From positions 7,362,696 through 7,426,695 of the forward strand of contig NZ_AP023355.1 of the NCBI RefSeq assembly GCF_016865425.1: a stretch of 64,000 bases of DNA, in the 5' to 3' direction. A program made the translations under genes and the position numbers. Shown here piece by piece: positions 16,757 to 26,189 of the stretch (its first letter is position 1; each line of letters begins with the position of its first letter). Origin of the DNA: Actinocatenispora thailandica. Lineage in GTDB: Bacteria; Actinomycetota; Actinomycetes; Mycobacteriales; Micromonosporaceae. The notes below the pieces were generated by a model. The model was not told the origin of the DNA. It made no database searches and saw nothing but the letters and a program-made list of their open reading frames with translations.

Positions 16757-19039
16757 ATGGTGCGCGAACTCAGCCTGGCCGAGCAGGCGTCGCTGACCTC
16801 CGGCGCGGGGATGTGGGAGACCGTCGAGGTGCCCGGCGCGGTACCGGCGCTGACCGTCTCGGACGGCCCGCACGGCATCCGCCGCCCCGACCCCGACTCG
16901 GACGACGCCCTCGGCATCAGCCAGAGCATCCCGGCGACCTGCTTCCCGCCGGCGGTGACGCTCGGCTGCTCCTGGGACCCGGAGCTGGCCCGCCGGGTCG
17001 GCGCCGCGCTCGCCGTCGAGGCGCGCGCCCTCGGCGTCGGGCTGATCCTCGGCCCCGGCGTCAACATCAAGCGGTCCCCGCTGTGCGGCCGCAACTTCGA
17101 GTACTTCGCCGAGGATCCGTACCATGCGGGCGTGCTCGGCGCCGCGCTGGTCACCGGCATCCAGTCCGGCGGGGTGGGCGCCTGCGTCAAGCACTTCGCC
17201 GCGAACAACCAGGAGACCGACCGGCTGCGGGTCAGCGCCGACGTGGACGAGCAGACGCTGCGCGAGATCTACCTGCCGGCGTTCGAGCGGATCGTGCGGG
17301 AGGCCCGCCCGGCCGCCGTGATGTGCTCGTACAACAAGCTGAACGGCACCTACGCGAGCCAGCACCGGTGGCTGCTGACCGAGCTGCTGCGCGACGAGTG
17401 GGGCTTCGACGGGGTGGTGGTCTCCGACTGGGGTGCGGTGAACGACCGGGTCGCGGCGCTCGCCGCCGGGCTCGACCTGGAGATGCCGCCGACCGGTACC
17501 GACCGGCAGCTCGTCGACGCCGTCGACCAGGGGCGGTTGAGCGCTGCGGCGGTGGCCACCGCGGCCGGCCGGGTCGCCGCGCTCGCCCACCGGTACGCGC
17601 CGGCCGCGGGGGCCGCCGCGGCGAATCCGGCCGGGGCGGCGGGGCCCGCCGGGGCCGGCACCGCGAAGGCCGACGCGGTGCCGGCCGGGCCGTCCGGATG
17701 GGACGTCGACGCGCATCACGCGCTGGCCGCCGAGGTGGCCCGCGCCAGCGCGGTGCTGCTGCGCAACGAGGACGCGGTGTTGCCGCTGGATCCCGCTGCC
17801 GCGCAACGCATCGCGGTGCTGGGGGAGCTGGCCCGGACGCCGCGCTACCAGGGCGGTGGCAGCTCGCACGTGACGCCGACCCGGCTGGACGCGGCCTGGC
17901 CGGCGCTGCGGCGGCTGGCCGGCGAGCGCACCGAGCTGACGTTCGCCGCCGGCTACCGGCTGGACGGTACGGCCGATGCCGAGCTGGCCGCCGCCGCGGT
18001 CACCGCCGCGGCCGGCGCGGATGTCGCGGTGCTGTTCCTCGGCCTGCCGGACGCCGCCGAATCGGAGGGCGTCGACCGGACGACCATCGATCTGCCGGCC
18101 GACCAGCTCGACCTGCTGCGCCGGGTCACCGGCACCGGTACCCGGGTCGTGCTGGTCCTCGCCAGCGGCGGCGTCGTCGCACCGGACGGCTGGTGGGACA
18201 CCTCGGCGATCCTGGCCGGCTTCCTGCCCGGCCAGGCCGGCGGTACCGCGCTCGCCGAGCTGCTGTTCGGGGTGCACGCGCCGGCCGGCCGGCTCACCGA
18301 GACGATCCCGCTGCGGCTCGCCGACACCCCGTCCTACCTGCACTTTCCCGGCCGGGACGGGCACGTGCGGTACGGCGAGGGCCGCTACGTCGGCTACCGC
18401 TGGTACGACACCGTCGAGCGCGACGTGGCGTTCCCGTTCGGGCACGGTCTCGGCTACACCACCTTCGAGTACCGCGACCTGGAGGTGCGGCCCACCGGCG
18501 ACGACCGGTGGCAGGTGGCGGCGACGGTGGCCAACACCGGCGACCGGTTCGGGCACGAGGTGGCCCAGCTGTACCTCGCGTTCGGCGGCGACCGGCCGCG
18601 GCACGAGCTGCGCGGCTTCACCAAGGTGGGCCTCGCGCCGGGCGAGTCGGCCCGGGTGCGGTTCGAGATCGGCCCGCGCGACCTGGCCGAGTGGTCGGTA
18701 CCGCGGGGCGACTGGCAGGTCACCGCGGGCGGGTTCACCGTCGAGGTGGGCGCCTCGTCGCGGGACATCCGGCTGCGCGCCGAGCTGACCACCCCCGGCG
18801 ACGGGTACGTGGCGCCGGTCGGCCGGATGTCCACCGTGACCGAGTGGCTGGCCCACCCGGTCGGCGGACCGCTGCTCGGTGCCGCCCTCGCCCCGGCGCT
18901 CGACGGCCAGCCGCTCGACCCGGCGCTCGTCGCGCTGGCCCGGTCGCTGCCGCTCGCCAAGCTGGCCATGTTCCCGCTCGGTCTCACCCCGGAGAAGATC
19001 GCCGACCTCGTCAGCCGGGTCGAACGGGCCACCGACTGA
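16757..19039 (+). CDS. Glycoside hydrolase family 3 beta-glycosidase
   Basis: Retaining exo-beta-glycosidase (beta-glucosidase or xylosidase type), 760 residues. The GH3 N-terminal barrel (about 30-280) has [22 protein letters not shown], then VVSDWGA with nucleophile Asp224. The C-terminal alpha/beta sandwich follows an Ala/Gly/Pro-rich linker (about 280-320) and contains [13 protein letters not shown] fibronectin-III-like domain (about 600-690; [21 protein letters not shown]) ends the usual core. ATG 16757 follows GGAAGGGG by 6 bases. No signal peptide, so it probably acts on imported oligosaccharides. It is divergent from coaA. The Ala-rich linker is longer than usual. Confidence 0.93.
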   Translation: MVRELSLAEQASLTSGAGMWETVEVPGAVPALTVSDGPHGIRRPDPDSDDALGISQSIPATCFPPAVTLGCSWDPELARRVGAALAVEARALGVGLILGPGVNIKRSPLCGRNFEYFAEDPYHAGVLGAALVTGIQSGGVGACVKHFAANNQETDRLRVSADVDEQTLREIYLPAFERIVREARPAAVMCSYNKLNGTYASQHRWLLTELLRDEWGFDGVVVSDWGAVNDRVAALAAGLDLEMPPTGTDRQLVDAVDQGRLSAAAVATAAGRVAALAHRYAPAAGAAAANPAGAAGPAGAGTAKADAVPAGPSGWDVDAHHALAAEVARASAVLLRNEDAVLPLDPAAAQRIAVLGELARTPRYQGGGSSHVTPTRLDAAWPALRRLAGERTELTFAAGYRLDGTADAELAAAAVTAAAGADVAVLFLGLPDAAESEGVDRTTIDLPADQLDLLRRVTGTGTRVVLVLASGGVVAPDGWWDTSAILAGFLPGQAGGTALAELLFGVHAPAGRLTETIPLRLADTPSYLHFPGRDGHVRYGEGRYVGYRWYDTVERDVAFPFGHGLGYTTFEYRDLEVRPTGDDRWQVAATVANTGDRFGHEVAQLYLAFGGDRPRHELRGFTKVGLAPGESARVRFEIGPRDLAEWSVPRGDWQVTAGGFTVEVGASSRDIRLRAELTTPGDGYVAPVGRMSTVTEWLAHPVGGPLLGAALAPALDGQPLDPALVALARSLPLAKLAMFPLGLTPEKIADLVSRVERATD

Positions 19040-19093
19040 ACCGCCGTTCCCGGCGCCGCGCCCGGCGCGAAGCGGCGATCCGGTGCGTGCGGT

Positions 19094-20239
19094 TCAGCAG
19101 GCGGCGGCGACGGCGGACCAGAACGGGTCGAAGCCGTCCTGCGGGCCGGCCATCCCGCGCTGGGTGAGCAGCACGCCGACCAGCTCGCGGCTCGGGTCGA
19201 CCCGTACCGTCGTGCCGGTTCCGCCGTCCCAGCCCCACGCCCCGGCCGCCTGCCAGGGGCGGGCCGCCGCCACCTCGACGCCGGTACCGAGACCCCAGGA
19301 CGTGCCGGGGCCCAGGATCGGCGCGCCCTGCTCGCGTTGCGCCGGGGTGATCGCGTCGGTGGTCATCGCCGCGACCGCCGCCGCGGGCAGGATCGGTGCG
19401 CCGCCGTCGGCCAGCGCGGTGAAGCATCGCAGCAGGTCCGGGGCGGTCGAGACCAGCCCGGAGCTGAGCTCCCGGAACGCCGGCTCGGCGGCGAACATGC
19501 CGTCCGGCGGGTCGAGCAGGGTGGGCCCGTCCGGTCCGGGCAGGTACGCGGTCGCCAGCCGGGCCGGATCGGTCGCCCAGAACCCGGTCGAGGCCAGCCC
19601 GAGCGGCCCCGCGATCCGGTCCGCGACCAGCCGTACCAGCGAGGTGCCGGTGGCCCGCTCCAGCGCGACGCCGAGCAGGTCCATGCTGGTGTCGTACAGC
19701 CAGCCGGCGCCGGGCTGGCAGGCGGCCGGCAGCGCGCCGATCCGGGCCACGAACTCGTCCCCGGTCATCGGCGGCGGGAGCGGGCCGGGCGACACCTGCT
19801 GCCGGGCCATCTCCCGCTGCAGCGGGGTCGGTTCGAAGATCACGCCCCAGCCGCTGCGCATGGTGAGCAGATCCCGCACGGTGATCGCCCGTACGGCCGG
19901 GACGGTGCTGTCCAGCGGCGCGTCCGGCGCGGTCAGGACCCGGTGGTCGGCCAGTTCGGGCAGCCACCGGGTCACCGGGTCCGCAAGTCCCAGCACGCCG
20001 TCGTGTACCAGCCCGAGGGTGAGCGCGGCGCCGATCGGCTTGGTCACCGAGGCGATCCGGAACTGGGTGTCCGCGCCCATCGGCGCGCTGTCCGGCTCGA
20101 TCGCGGTACGGCCACCGGCATGCACCTCGACCGCGCCGCGGATCCGCACCGCCGCCACGTAGCCGGGCAGCCGGCCGGCCGCCACCTGCTCGTCCAGGAC
20201 CCGCCAGATCGCCGGGAAGTCCGGCCCGCTCGTCTTCAT
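19094..20239 (-). CDS. Serine hydrolase, class C beta-lactamase fold
   Basis: Esterase or peptidase-like protein of 381 residues. The SxxK motif is Ser64-Val-Thr-Lys67 in FRIASVTKPIGAAL; LLTMRSGWG follows. The second motif is YDTS (where many relatives have YSN), and WGWDGGTGTT near the C terminus replaces the KTG motif, as in EstB-type esterases. This argues for an esterase rather than an antibiotic-hydrolysing lactamase. No signal peptide, so it is cytoplasmic. ATG 20239. It faces the GH3 gene tail to tail over a 54-base gap containing short GC palindromes. Confidence 0.85.
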   Translation of the reverse strand: MKTSGPDFPAIWRVLDEQVAAGRLPGYVAAVRIRGAVEVHAGGRTAIEPDSAPMGADTQFRIASVTKPIGAALTLGLVHDGVLGLADPVTRWLPELADHRVLTAPDAPLDSTVPAVRAITVRDLLTMRSGWGVIFEPTPLQREMARQQVSPGPLPPPMTGDEFVARIGALPAACQPGAGWLYDTSMDLLGVALERATGTSLVRLVADRIAGPLGLASTGFWATDPARLATAYLPGPDGPTLLDPPDGMFAAEPAFRELSSGLVSTAPDLLRCFTALADGGAPILPAAAVAAMTTDAITPAQREQGAPILGPGTSWGLGTGVEVAAARPWQAAGAWGWDGGTGTTVRVDPSRELVGVLLTQRGMAGPQDGFDPFWSAVAAAC

Positions 20240-20382
20240 GCCAGTGCAGACGACACCGACCCCGCGCGCTCATCGTCCGGACGGGCAGGCGGGGCGCGGC
20301 ACCCGCCCCGCCCCGCCTCGAGCGCGGGCGCGGCACCGCGCCGACCTGGCGGCGGCTGGCGATCGCCGGCCGTTCGCGTCGC

Positions 20383-20625
20383 TCACCACTGGTCGCCGGG
20401 GCGGAACACGAGCCCGGCCACGAGCAGGTGGTGGGTCACCAGGTCCTGCGGGTCGGCGTCGAGGTCCCAGCCGGTCAGCCGGCACCAGCCGGACGGGGCG
20501 GCCGGCGCCGACGCCCACACCCGGAAGCGGCGGACCTCCGCGTCGGCGAACCGAACGCTGGCGCCTCGCAGGATGTGCACCACGTCGCCGCGGCGCGGGA
20601 TCACTCCGGTCATCGCCGTCGCCAC
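20383..20625 (-). CDS. Small hypothetical protein (third gene of a three-gene mini-operon)
   Basis: Eighty residues if started at GTG 20625, which has GGGAGG 9 bases upstream; 76 if started at ATG 20613, which overlaps the previous stop as ATGA. It contains DVVHILRGASVRFADAEVRR and SGWCRLTGWDLDADP, looking like a small beta-rich protein, and ends near LVFRPGDQW. Function unknown. It is the last of three overlapping genes divergent from an XRE/DUF397 pair. Confidence 0.65.
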   Translation of the reverse strand: MATAMTGVIPRRGDVVHILRGASVRFADAEVRRFRVWASAPAAPSGWCRLTGWDLDADPQDLVTHHLLVAGLVFRPGDQW

Positions 20626-20828
20626 GGTTCACCGCCTCCCGCGCTCCGACCGGCCGGCGGACGTCGCTGGGCCGCGAGCGCCGATGCCTGGGCGTACGGG
20701 TCCCGCGCCACCACCGCGGAACGGCGGGAGGTCGCCCGGTCGAGGAGGTAGATCGTCAGGCCGGCGAGCGCGGCCAGGCCGACGACGAGGGCGGTGCCGA
20801 GCGTCGCCGCGTACAGGGTGGCGTTCAT
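20610..20828 (-). CDS. Small single-pass membrane protein, 72 residues
   Basis: One N-terminal membrane helix (TLGTALVVGLAALAGLTIYLL), then a basic tail (RATSRRSAVVARD, RRPPAGRSAGG). ATG 20828 overlaps the stop of the upstream 37-residue gene as ATGA, and its own stop overlaps the next gene, so translation of the three is probably coupled. Topology suggests a short outside N terminus and a cytoplasmic basic tail. No family recognised. Confidence 0.6.
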   Translation of the reverse strand: MNATLYAATLGTALVVGLAALAGLTIYLLDRATSRRSAVVARDPYAQASALAAQRRPPAGRSAGGGEPWRRR

Positions 20829-20938
20829 CGCCACCACCCGTCCGGGTCGACCGGGCGGGCGGCGATCTCGTCTCGCCAGGTGTGCAGCCGCGCGCCCAGG
20901 CGCCGCAGCGCTCGGACGGTACGGTGTAGTCGCTGCAT
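20825..20938 (-). CDS. Very small basic protein, 37 residues
   Basis: First gene of the mini-operon: a short Arg-rich peptide (RLHRTVRALRRLGARLHTW) ending DPDGWWR. A textbook ribosome site GGAGG lies 8 bases before ATG 20938, and its stop overlaps the next start by ATGA. The strong site and overlap argue that it is real in spite of its length. Function unknown; an amphipathic, nucleic-acid- or membrane-contacting helix is possible. Confidence 0.55.
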   Translation of the reverse strand: MQRLHRTVRALRRLGARLHTWRDEIAARPVDPDGWWR

Positions 20939-21301
20939 CGGGATTGCCTCCAGGTGCTCGGTGTGGCGGGGGCGCGGTGAGCCGGCAAGCTGACACCGCG
21001 CCCCCTCTGTGTGCCCACCGGGTACGGCGGTGGGCAGCCGGTGGCCGGACCGTGCATCCGGCTCGCGCTCGGGGAGTACGCGCGCGCGCACGGTCCGGCC
21101 GGTCTGGCCGCGGGCGCCGGAAGCTGCCGGATCGTCGAGGACGGCACCGTCCAGCGCCCACACTCTCGTTCGTCACGCTCGGTCTTGCTGACAGTTCCCG
21201 CGCGTCACGCCCGACACCGGAGACAATAGCGTCGCCAAGAGCGTCACGCAATAAGCGTGACGCTATGGACGTGAGTCTGGCGTACTGGCACACTGTCCGC
21301 C
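20939..21301. other. Divergent regulatory region between the mini-operon and the XRE gene
   Basis: A 363-base gap that must hold promoters for both directions. It contains the inverted repeat at 21240-21264 and a related half-site copy (TAGCGTCGCC, about 21227-21236). No coding sequence seen. Confidence 0.5.
21240..21264. promoter_or_regulatory. Perfect 10-base inverted repeat, likely XRE-regulator operator
   Basis: Arms AGCGTCACGC and GCGTGACGCT are separated by AATAA. The repeat ends 37 bases before the XRE start, within the promoter zone, and a partial third copy (AGCGTCGCC) lies just upstream. XRE-family proteins commonly autoregulate from such sites. Confidence 0.6.
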
Positions 21302-22144
21302 ATGGCTATGCGACCGTTCCGTCGTCGACGTTTGGGCCGTGTACTGGCTGCCGAGCGCGAACAGGCGGGCATGTCCGTCGAGCAGCTTGCCGGCCAAGCC
21401 GAGGTCGCAGTCTCGACGATCAACCGCATCGAGAGCGGCAAGATGGGTGCCAAGCTCGCGACGCTGAAGACGATCATGGATGTGCTGAAGGTGCCGGACG
21501 ATCGCCGCGAGGTGATCCGCAGTCTCGCCCGGCACGCGACCACAGCCGCATGGTGGCAGCCGTACACCGGCGACGGCGTGCTTCCCGACTGGTTCGAGCT
21601 GTACGTCGACCTGGAAGAGGAAGCGTCCGATCTCGCGATCTTCGATCCGCAGTACGTCAACGGACTGGTGCAGACCGAGAACTACGCACGGGAGATGTAC
21701 CGGATCGGCCGGCGCGACGATCCCGACGACACGATCGAACGCCTCGTTGCGGTGCGGATGGAACGCCAGCGGCGGCTCGTTGACGGCGGCATGTCCCTGC
21801 GGCTGATCATGGACGAGTCGGTGCTCGGCAAGCAGTTCGGTGGACGCGACGTGATGAGGGCACAGTTGCAGCGCCTGCTTGATCTTGCCGACCTTCGCCG
21901 GGTAGAGATGCAACTCCTACCCACCGAGGGGCAGCCCGGGATCATCGGTGGCTTTCACATGCTCGATTTCCCGGATCCGAACGATCCGCCCGTCGTCTAC
22001 ATCGAGCACGAGGCGGGCGCCTGGTATCTCGAAAAGCCTCCGCAGATCCACGCGTACGCTCGGGCGTACGACCGTCTGCGGGCCGCCGCACTCAGCCCGC
22101 AGGCATCGGTCGCGCATGTCGCCCAACTGGTGAAGGAGCTGTAG
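21302..22144 (+). CDS. XRE-family regulator with DUF5753 (Scr1/WhiJ-like)
   Basis: DNA-binding protein of 280 residues. The helix-turn-helix (about 10-65) reads LAAEREQAGMSVEQLAGQA then VAVSTINRIESGKMG. The remainder (about 90-270) is the DUF5753 ligand-like domain, with WFELYVDLEEEASD and PQYVNGLVQTENYAR as the usual anchor motifs. The next gene, a DUF397 protein, starts 3 bases after the stop. This pair is widespread in actinomycetes and has been described as antitoxin-like or as a developmental regulator (WhiJ type). CACTGT five bases before the ATG suggests a leaderless start. The operator-like repeat lies upstream. Confidence 0.9.
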   Translation: MAMRPFRRRRLGRVLAAEREQAGMSVEQLAGQAEVAVSTINRIESGKMGAKLATLKTIMDVLKVPDDRREVIRSLARHATTAAWWQPYTGDGVLPDWFELYVDLEEEASDLAIFDPQYVNGLVQTENYAREMYRIGRRDDPDDTIERLVAVRMERQRRLVDGGMSLRLIMDESVLGKQFGGRDVMRAQLQRLLDLADLRRVEMQLLPTEGQPGIIGGFHMLDFPDPNDPPVVYIEHEAGAWYLEKPPQIHAYARAYDRLRAAALSPQASVAHVAQLVKEL

Positions 22145-22147
22145 GCG

Positions 22148-22354
22148 ATGTCTGCCGAGCGTAACCCGGACCTGACTCAGGCGGTGTGGAAAAAGTCCAC
22201 CCGCAGCGGCAGCAACGGCGGTGCCTGCGTCGAGGTCGCCCGTAACCTGCCCGGCATCGTCGCTGTGCGGGACAGCAAGGACCCCAACGGGCCGGCGCTG
22301 GTCGTTGCGTCGTCCGCATGGTCGGCGTTTGCTGCGTCGGTCCAGGCGCGGTAA
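22148..22354 (+). CDS. DUF397 protein
   Basis: Sixty-eight residues with the DUF397 core: WKKSTRSGSNGGACVEVA, VAVRDSKDPNGPALVV, and the terminal WSAFAASVQ. It almost always follows an XRE/DUF5753 regulator and is thought to modulate it or form a toxin-antitoxin-like pair. Start ATG 22148 is only three bases after the upstream stop, so translational coupling is likely. Confidence 0.9.
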   Translation: MSAERNPDLTQAVWKKSTRSGSNGGACVEVARNLPGIVAVRDSKDPNGPALVVASSAWSAFAASVQAR

Positions 22355-22371
22355 CCGCTTCGTCAGAGCGA

Positions 22372-22396
22372 CGGCCTCCGGCGATGCCGGGGGCCG
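22372..22396 (+). terminator. Terminator hairpin after the DUF397 gene
   Basis: An 11-base-pair stem (22372-22382 with 22386-22396, one wobble) with a GAT loop lies 18 bases after the stop. Confidence 0.6.
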
Positions 22397-22478
22397 TTCG
22401 GGTTTCACGTGCCGGCCGTCGGCGGTCGTCCAGCGCGCCGAGCCTGGCCTCCCGCAGCGGCCCAGCAGGTACGCGGGG

Positions 22479-23728
22479 TCAGGGCTGTTCGCGGGTCAGG
22501 ACGCTGCTGAAGCGGCGCAGCAGCCGCAGGTAGGCGTAGCCACCGGCGCGCGGCGGGGTGAGCCGGGCAAGCAGCGCCAGCGGCGCCGGCACCGGCAGGT
22601 TGGTCCGCTCCGAGGCGGCCATCCGGGACACCAGGCGCACGTGCGGCACCCGCCGCCGCTCGTACCGGCGGAGTGCCGCCGCCGCGTCGCCCGGGTCGCC
22701 GTGCAGCGCCCGGCGCAGCAGCCAGGCGTCCTCGACCGCCTGGTTCGCGCCCTGCGCCTGGGACGGCGGGAACACGTGCGCGGCATCCCCGAGCAGCGTC
22801 ACCGGCCCGTCGCCCCAGCGGTCCGGGATCGGGTGCAGCACGTGCGGGTACCGCCCGAGGTCGGCGTCGGTGATGCCGGCGAGCAGCTCCGGCACCGGTT
22901 CGGCGTACCCGGCGAACCGCCGCCGCAGCCAGCCGACCGTACCGGCGTCCGCGCCCGGCGGCCCGTCGGCCCGTCGTCCCGGCGGACGTCGAACCACCAC
23001 TGGGTGCGGCCCTGGCCGGCCGGCATCATCCCGACCAGCCCGGCGGTACCGACGGCGAGCAGCCCGGTGCGGCCGCCGGCGATCGCCGGCAGCACCCCGG
23101 TGAGGCCCTGCCAGGTGTCCCAGCCGACCTCGGCGGCCGGCGCCGGGGAGACCACGCTGCGGCGCACCGCGGACCGGTGCCCGTCGGCGCCCACCACGAC
23201 GTCGTACCGGTCGGTGCCGGCGGCGGACACCACCTTGGCCCCGTCGCTGCCGGCGCGCACCGACTCGACGGCCGTGTCGTACCGGATGGTGCCGGCGGGC
23301 AGGCCGGCGGTGAGCCGGTCGATCAGCGCGGCCCGCGGCATCGTCCGCACCTGCTGGCCGGTGTGTCGCCACAGCACGGTGAGGTCGGCCCGCATGATCC
23401 GCCGCCCGCGCGCGTCGACCGAGGTCAGCGTCTCGATCGGCGCCCCGAGCGGTGGCTGGCCGTTCCCGGGCCCGCTCGGCCCGAACCCGCCCGCTGCGGG
23501 GCTGACCGGGATGGCGCCGCCGGGCACCGGGCCGACCGGGACGCGGGTACCCAGTTCGACGCCGAGGTCGGTGAGGGCGGCGGCGCCGTTGCTGAAGATC
23601 GTCACGGCGGCACCGCCGCGGGTCGGGCCGGCGGCGCGTTCCAGCACCCGGACCCGGTGGCCGTCGGCGACCAGCCCGCGGGCCAGGGCGAGCCCGCCGA
23701 TGCCGGCGCCCACCACGCAGATGTCCAT
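22479..23728 (-). CDS. FAD-dependent monooxygenase, frameshifted
   Basis: Flavin hydroxylase of the PHBH-like group; 416 residues if one base is restored. The FAD-binding GAGIGGLALARGL follows the ATG at 23728. GADGHRSAVRR is in the middle and GDAAHVFPPSQAQGANQAVEDA, the second FAD motif, lies in another frame. The frame changes near 22954-22956, in a CCC run (plus strand). One extra G on the coding strand restores GADAGTVGW. It may hydroxylate an aromatic compound or antibiotic. A divergent TetR gene shares a short promoter gap and probably controls it. The ribosome site GGAAG lies 7 bases upstream. Real inactivation and sequencing error cannot be separated here. Confidence 0.8.
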
Positions 23729-23745
23729 GATCGGCTTCCATTCAC

Positions 23746-23784
23746 TACGATCGTTGTACATCGATGGTGCCATACCCTGAGCGG
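23746..23784. promoter_or_regulatory. Compact divergent promoter/operator for TetR and monooxygenase
   Basis: The 56-base divergent gap contains the palindrome ACGATCGT (23747-23754) and TACCCT (23773-23778) six bases before GTG 23785, which fits a leaderless -10 element. A TetR dimer bound here would cover both promoters. Confidence 0.45.
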
Positions 23785-24375
23785 GTGCCACCACCCAACG
23801 CCGCCCGCCGCCGCGCGCTGGCGACCGCGGCGACCGAACTGGTCGTCGCGCAGGGGCTGCACGGGCTCACCCACCGCTCGGTCGACCGGCAGGCCGGGGT
23901 GCCCGCCGGGACCACCTCCAACTACTTCCCCAGCCGGGACGCGCTGCTCGTCGCCGTCGCCGAGCAGCTCGTCGAACGCCACCACGAGGACATGCACCGC
24001 CAGACCGAGCAGGCCCGCGGCGGCCGGCGCCGGCGCGGCACCCTCGCCGAGGCGGTCGACCTGATCGCCGGCTCGCTGTGGCACGCGGCGACCGCCGAAC
24101 GCGACCGATACCTGGCGATCTTCGAACTGCAGGGCGAGCTGCGCCGCCGGCCCGAACTCGCCGGCACGCTCGGCGCGCTGGTCGCCCGCGCCGCCCAGGA
24201 CACCGCCGCGTACCACCGGGAGTACCAGCTGCCGATCCCGCCGGCCGCGGTGCCGACCCTGCAGGCGCTGTACGGCGGGGCGCTGCTCGCGCTGCTGGCG
24301 GTGCCGCCCGAGCAGGTCAGCCGGGAGGCGGCCCGGTCGTACGCGGTCGCGATGATCCACGGCGTTCGGCACTGA
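23785..24375 (+). CDS. TetR-family transcriptional regulator
   Basis: Repressor of 196 residues. The helix-turn-helix is ALATAATELVVAQGLHGLT, then RSVDRQAGVPAGTTSNYFPSRDALL. The C-terminal ligand domain is helical with no recognised signature. GTG 23785 is preferred to ATG 23764 because of the TACCCT element six bases upstream. It is divergent from the monooxygenase and convergent with an MFS exporter whose 3' end overlaps it by 59 bases. A simple drug-response module (sensor, modifying enzyme, pump) is inferred. Confidence 0.85.
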   Translation: MPPPNAARRRALATAATELVVAQGLHGLTHRSVDRQAGVPAGTTSNYFPSRDALLVAVAEQLVERHHEDMHRQTEQARGGRRRRGTLAEAVDLIAGSLWHAATAERDRYLAIFELQGELRRRPELAGTLGALVARAAQDTAAYHREYQLPIPPAAVPTLQALYGGALLALLAVPPEQVSREAARSYAVAMIHGVRH

Positions 24376-25630
24376 CCCCGCCCGGCTCGGCGGCGGCGTG
24401 CGGGGCCATCGCGCCCGCCTCGGCGGCGGCGTGCCGGGCCATCGTGCCGGGGTGCGCCCACGGCGAGTAGCGCGGCACCCAGCGGATCAGCGCCGCCGCG
24501 GCGACCAGCCCGACCGCGCCCATCGTGACGATGCCGGCGGCGAGGCTGCCGACCGCGGCGACCGCGGACACCAGCAGCGGGCCGCCCGCGTTGCCGGAGT
24601 CGGCACACAGTCTCCAGATACCGAGAAACTGCGATCGCGCCGCCGGTGGTGCCACGTCGGCACCGAGCGTCATCAGGATGCCGCTGCCGATCCCGTTGCC
24701 GAACCCCATCGCCATCGCCACCACGGTCAGCGCCAGCACGCCGTGGGTCAGCGGCAGCGCCGCCTCGCTCAAGCCCAGTACCAGCATCGACGGCACCGCG
24801 ACCGGCAGCCGGCCGAACCGGTCCATCACCCGGCCGGACGGATAGAACAGCAGCATGTCGACCGCGCCGGCGATGCCGAAGACCAGGCTGGTGGTCGACG
24901 CGTCCAGGCCGATGTGGTCGGCCCACAGCGGCAACACCGTCTGCCGGGTCGCCCGGACCGCGCTGACCATCAGCGCCGCCATCCCCAGCGTGGTGATGAC
25001 CTGCCGGTGCGACGCGAGTAGCGCCCGGGTCGTGGTGGGCGCCGCCCTCCGTTCGGGTGTCACGCCCGCCACATCGCGCACCAGCAGCACCACCAGCCCG
25101 GCGGCGACCGCCGCCACCAGCCCGACCCAGTACGCGTCCCGCGCCGGCGCACCGCCGCGCAGCACCGCGGCGCCGACGAACGGCCCGAAGAACGCGCCGA
25201 TCCGGGCCGTACCGCCGAGTGTGGACAGCGCCCGGGAGCGCAACCGGACCGGGATCGCCTCGGTCAGGTACGACTGCCTGGCCAGGTGGAACACCGAGTT
25301 GGTCATGCCGGTGGCGGTCACGCAGCCGATCAGCAGCAGCACGTCGCGGGCGAGCAGGCAGCCGGTCAGCGTCACCACCGCGGCACCCGACGCGACCAGC
25401 ATCGCCCGCCGGTCGCCGAGCCGGGCGGCGAGGATGCCGGCCGGGACGTCGCCGGCGATCTGGCCGAGCCCGAGCAGCGCCAGTACCAGCGCCGCGACGC
25501 CGAACGAGCCACCGAGTTCGCGCGCGTTGAGCGCCACGATGGGGGTGATCGCGCCCTGCCCGGTCTCGAACAGCAGTGTGGGCAGGAACACCGCCGGCGC
25601 GATGCGCCACAGCGTCACGGGTCTGGTCAT
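24317..25630 (-). CDS. MFS transporter, probable drug efflux
   Basis: Twelve-helix major facilitator of 437 residues. Motif A-like GILAARLGDRRAM lies between helices 2 and 3 and GRVMDRFGRLP in the second half. N-terminal FLPTLLFETGQGAITP is usual for the actinobacterial efflux group. The last 40 residues are an Ala/His-rich tail with a duplicated AAAE unit (HAAAEAGAMAPHAAAEPGG), and this part overlaps the 3' end of the convergent TetR gene by 59 bases. The overlap suggests late C-terminal extension. Substrate unknown. Confidence 0.88.
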   Translation of the reverse strand: MTRPVTLWRIAPAVFLPTLLFETGQGAITPIVALNARELGGSFGVAALVLALLGLGQIAGDVPAGILAARLGDRRAMLVASGAAVVTLTGCLLARDVLLLIGCVTATGMTNSVFHLARQSYLTEAIPVRLRSRALSTLGGTARIGAFFGPFVGAAVLRGGAPARDAYWVGLVAAVAAGLVVLLVRDVAGVTPERRAAPTTTRALLASHRQVITTLGMAALMVSAVRATRQTVLPLWADHIGLDASTTSLVFGIAGAVDMLLFYPSGRVMDRFGRLPVAVPSMLVLGLSEAALPLTHGVLALTVVAMAMGFGNGIGSGILMTLGADVAPPAARSQFLGIWRLCADSGNAGGPLLVSAVAAVGSLAAGIVTMGAVGLVAAAALIRWVPRYSPWAHPGTMARHAAAEAGAMAPHAAAEPGGVSAERRGSSRPRTTGPPPG

Positions 25631-26189
25631 CTCGTGCTCACCCTGCTCCGAGCGCCGCCGCGAGGGCCGGGATGGTGCGGTTGCTGTGCGCTACGACACC
25701 GCACTGCCGCGCCCGGCCGGTGTGGCCGCATTGATCCTGAGCCGTTCGGCCCGTAATCTTCCCGTTCGTCGGGAGGGTGGCTGCGGGGGCGGCCACGGGG
25801 GCCAGCCGGACGCGGACACCGAGGGTGCCGCCATGTGCCAGGGGTGTCGCAAGATCAACAAAGTGTACAGTGCTGGCCGTACGCGAGAGACAGGTCGGAA
25901 TCGGGCGCCGTGCGGGGGCCGGCGGAGCGTAAGGGGAGGCTCGGCAGGTGGTTGCGGCCCACGAGGCGAGAACGCATCCGTTGCCTGTTTTGCGATCTCT
26001 GATCGTCTTTGGTGTTTCGATGCCCCGTCGCACACGCGGTCCGATCCCGGCCGCCGAACGGCTGACAGGGTGTGGCGCGAGCAGCCTGTCCGTGAGTAGG
26101 GTGCGGTCTTCGTCCGAATTGAACGAAGACGTGCGCGCCTCATCGCGGAATCAGCATGATGTCCGTTACCGGCCGTGTTGTGGAGCATC
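25631..26189. other. Intergenic region upstream of the conservon
   Basis: About 560 bases, less GC-rich than the genes. Holds the inverted repeat at 26107-26129. A Cys/Arg-rich 88-codon reading frame from ATG 25833 has GAGGG upstream, but no codon bias, and was not accepted. Confidence 0.4.
26107..26129. promoter_or_regulatory. Inverted repeat upstream of cvnA
   Basis: Perfect 7-base arms TCTTCGT and ACGAAGA with a 9-base spacer, 60 bases before the cvnA start. Position fits an operator or promoter overlap; no known regulator matched. Confidence 0.4.

Noticed and set aside
19040..19093. Terminator between GH3 and serine hydrolase genes
   Set aside because: Only short imperfect GC palindromes; no stem long enough to call with confidence.
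25833..26099. An 88-codon frame starting MCQGCRKINKVY with GAGGG upstream
   Set aside because: Cys/Arg-rich, without third-position bias, and overlapping the likely conservon promoter region.
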